Positions 12,868 through 13,206 of a stretch of DNA of 13,206 nucleotides are shown one piece after another. How positions within the stretch are numbered: position 1 is the first letter of the stretch; the number at the start of each line of letters is the position of its first letter. The position numbers were made by a program, and so were the translations under genes. The notes beneath the pieces were generated by a model. It made no database searches and had not been told where the DNA came from. It saw only the letters and a list, made by a program, of their open reading frames with translations. Origin of the DNA: Ekhidna sp. (GTDB lineage Bacteria > Bacteroidota > Bacteroidia > Cytophagales > Cyclobacteriaceae). Where the stretch lies: assembly GCA_013214445.1 (NCBI GenBank), contig JABSPG010000053.1, positions 1 through 13,206 on the forward strand. The letters are read 5' to 3'.

Positions 12868-13206
12868 ATGCAGTTTACAGTTGATAAGTACGAGAATTAT
12901 TCGATAGCAAAGATTAGCCAAGAGAAGGTAGATTCTACTGTAGCTCCTGAGTTGAAATCAGAGTTTATGGACTTAGCTCAAGATGGAGTCAAAAGCCTCA
13001 TTGTAGATATGGGTGGAGTAAAGTACGTGGATTCCAGCGGGTTAAGTGCATTGCTTGTTGGAAATAGATCATTCGGTGAAACTGGAGTGTTTGTTCTATA
13101 CAATGTAACTGATCATGTGATGAAGTTGATCTCAATCAGCCAATTGGATAAGGTTATGAATATTGTGGCGAGTCAAGAAGAAGCTGCCGACGCGGTATTG
13201 TTATCT
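12868..13206 (+). CDS. STAS-domain protein (anti-sigma factor antagonist type), open at window edge
   Basis: The first 113 codons of a STAS-domain protein, with no stop before the edge. SpoIIAA-type proteins are about this length, so nearly all of it is present. The motif VDSSGLSALL (54-63) carries the serine pair S56/S57; by comparison with SpoIIAA, S57 is the likely site phosphorylated by a partner-switching kinase. The region before it, KSLIVDMGGVKYVDSS, is the usual central strand and turn. There is no membrane segment. It starts 5 nt after purC, so the two are probably one operon. No cognate anti-sigma kinase or phosphatase is encoded in this window, so its partner must be elsewhere. It is not linked in any visible way to the ECF sigma at 6914-7468, whose anti-sigma-like protein lacks a kinase domain. 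Confidence 0.9.
   Translation, partial: MQFTVDKYENYSIAKISQEKVDSTVAPELKSEFMDLAQDGVKSLIVDMGGVKYVDSSGLSALLVGNRSFGETGVFVLYNVTDHVMKLISISQLDKVMNIVASQEEAADAVLLS

Overview
The window is chromosomal DNA of a Bacteroidota bacterium, most likely a marine member of the Cytophagia. This placement is inference from protein style: a LytS/LytTR sensor-regulator pair, an ECF sigma/anti-sigma operon of the Bacteroidota type, a PorE-like TPR/PD40 envelope protein, a long-form PurC, AT-rich intergenic DNA, little Shine-Dalgarno use and several matches to the Bacteroidota -7 box TAnnTTTG. No tRNA, rRNA or CRISPR array was seen.

Left part (1-4126): the 5' part of a secreted sulfatase (minus strand, cut by the window edge) is followed by a minus-strand operon of a LytS-type histidine kinase and a LytTR response regulator whose ends overlap by ATGA. 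The kinase gene is divergent from a secreted class-C-like serine hydrolase. The shared 205-nt promoter region carries ATGTCAC-type repeats, two of them in direct orientation 21 bp apart, which is the geometry expected of a LytTR binding site.

Middle (4127-9277): a complete IS481-like insertion sequence of 1239 bp lies between the ends of two convergent genes. Next comes a three-gene minus-strand operon: an ECF sigma factor that seems to start with TTG, a one-TM anti-sigma-like protein, and an exported repeat protein with 17-18-residue beta-solenoid periodicity. The open reading frames overlap by 8 and 29 nt. Divergent from it is a PorE-like protein (TPR, PD40 propeller and carboxypeptidase-regulatory domain) without the usual OmpA domain.

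Right part (9278-13206): a stand-alone FabH-type ketoacyl-ACP synthase III with a likely terminator is followed by two very small paralogous genes of 52 and 53 codons. These encode an unrecognised family with a shared G-[ED]-W-x-V and LYIG-x-K-x-KC-x2-YM signature. Each has its own AT-rich control region with inverted repeats, and a strong intrinsic terminator separates them. They are the best candidates here for something undescribed. A lipoprotein alpha/beta hydrolase (minus) and purC (plus) diverge from a 49-nt gap. A STAS-domain protein, open at the window edge, follows purC after 5 nt.
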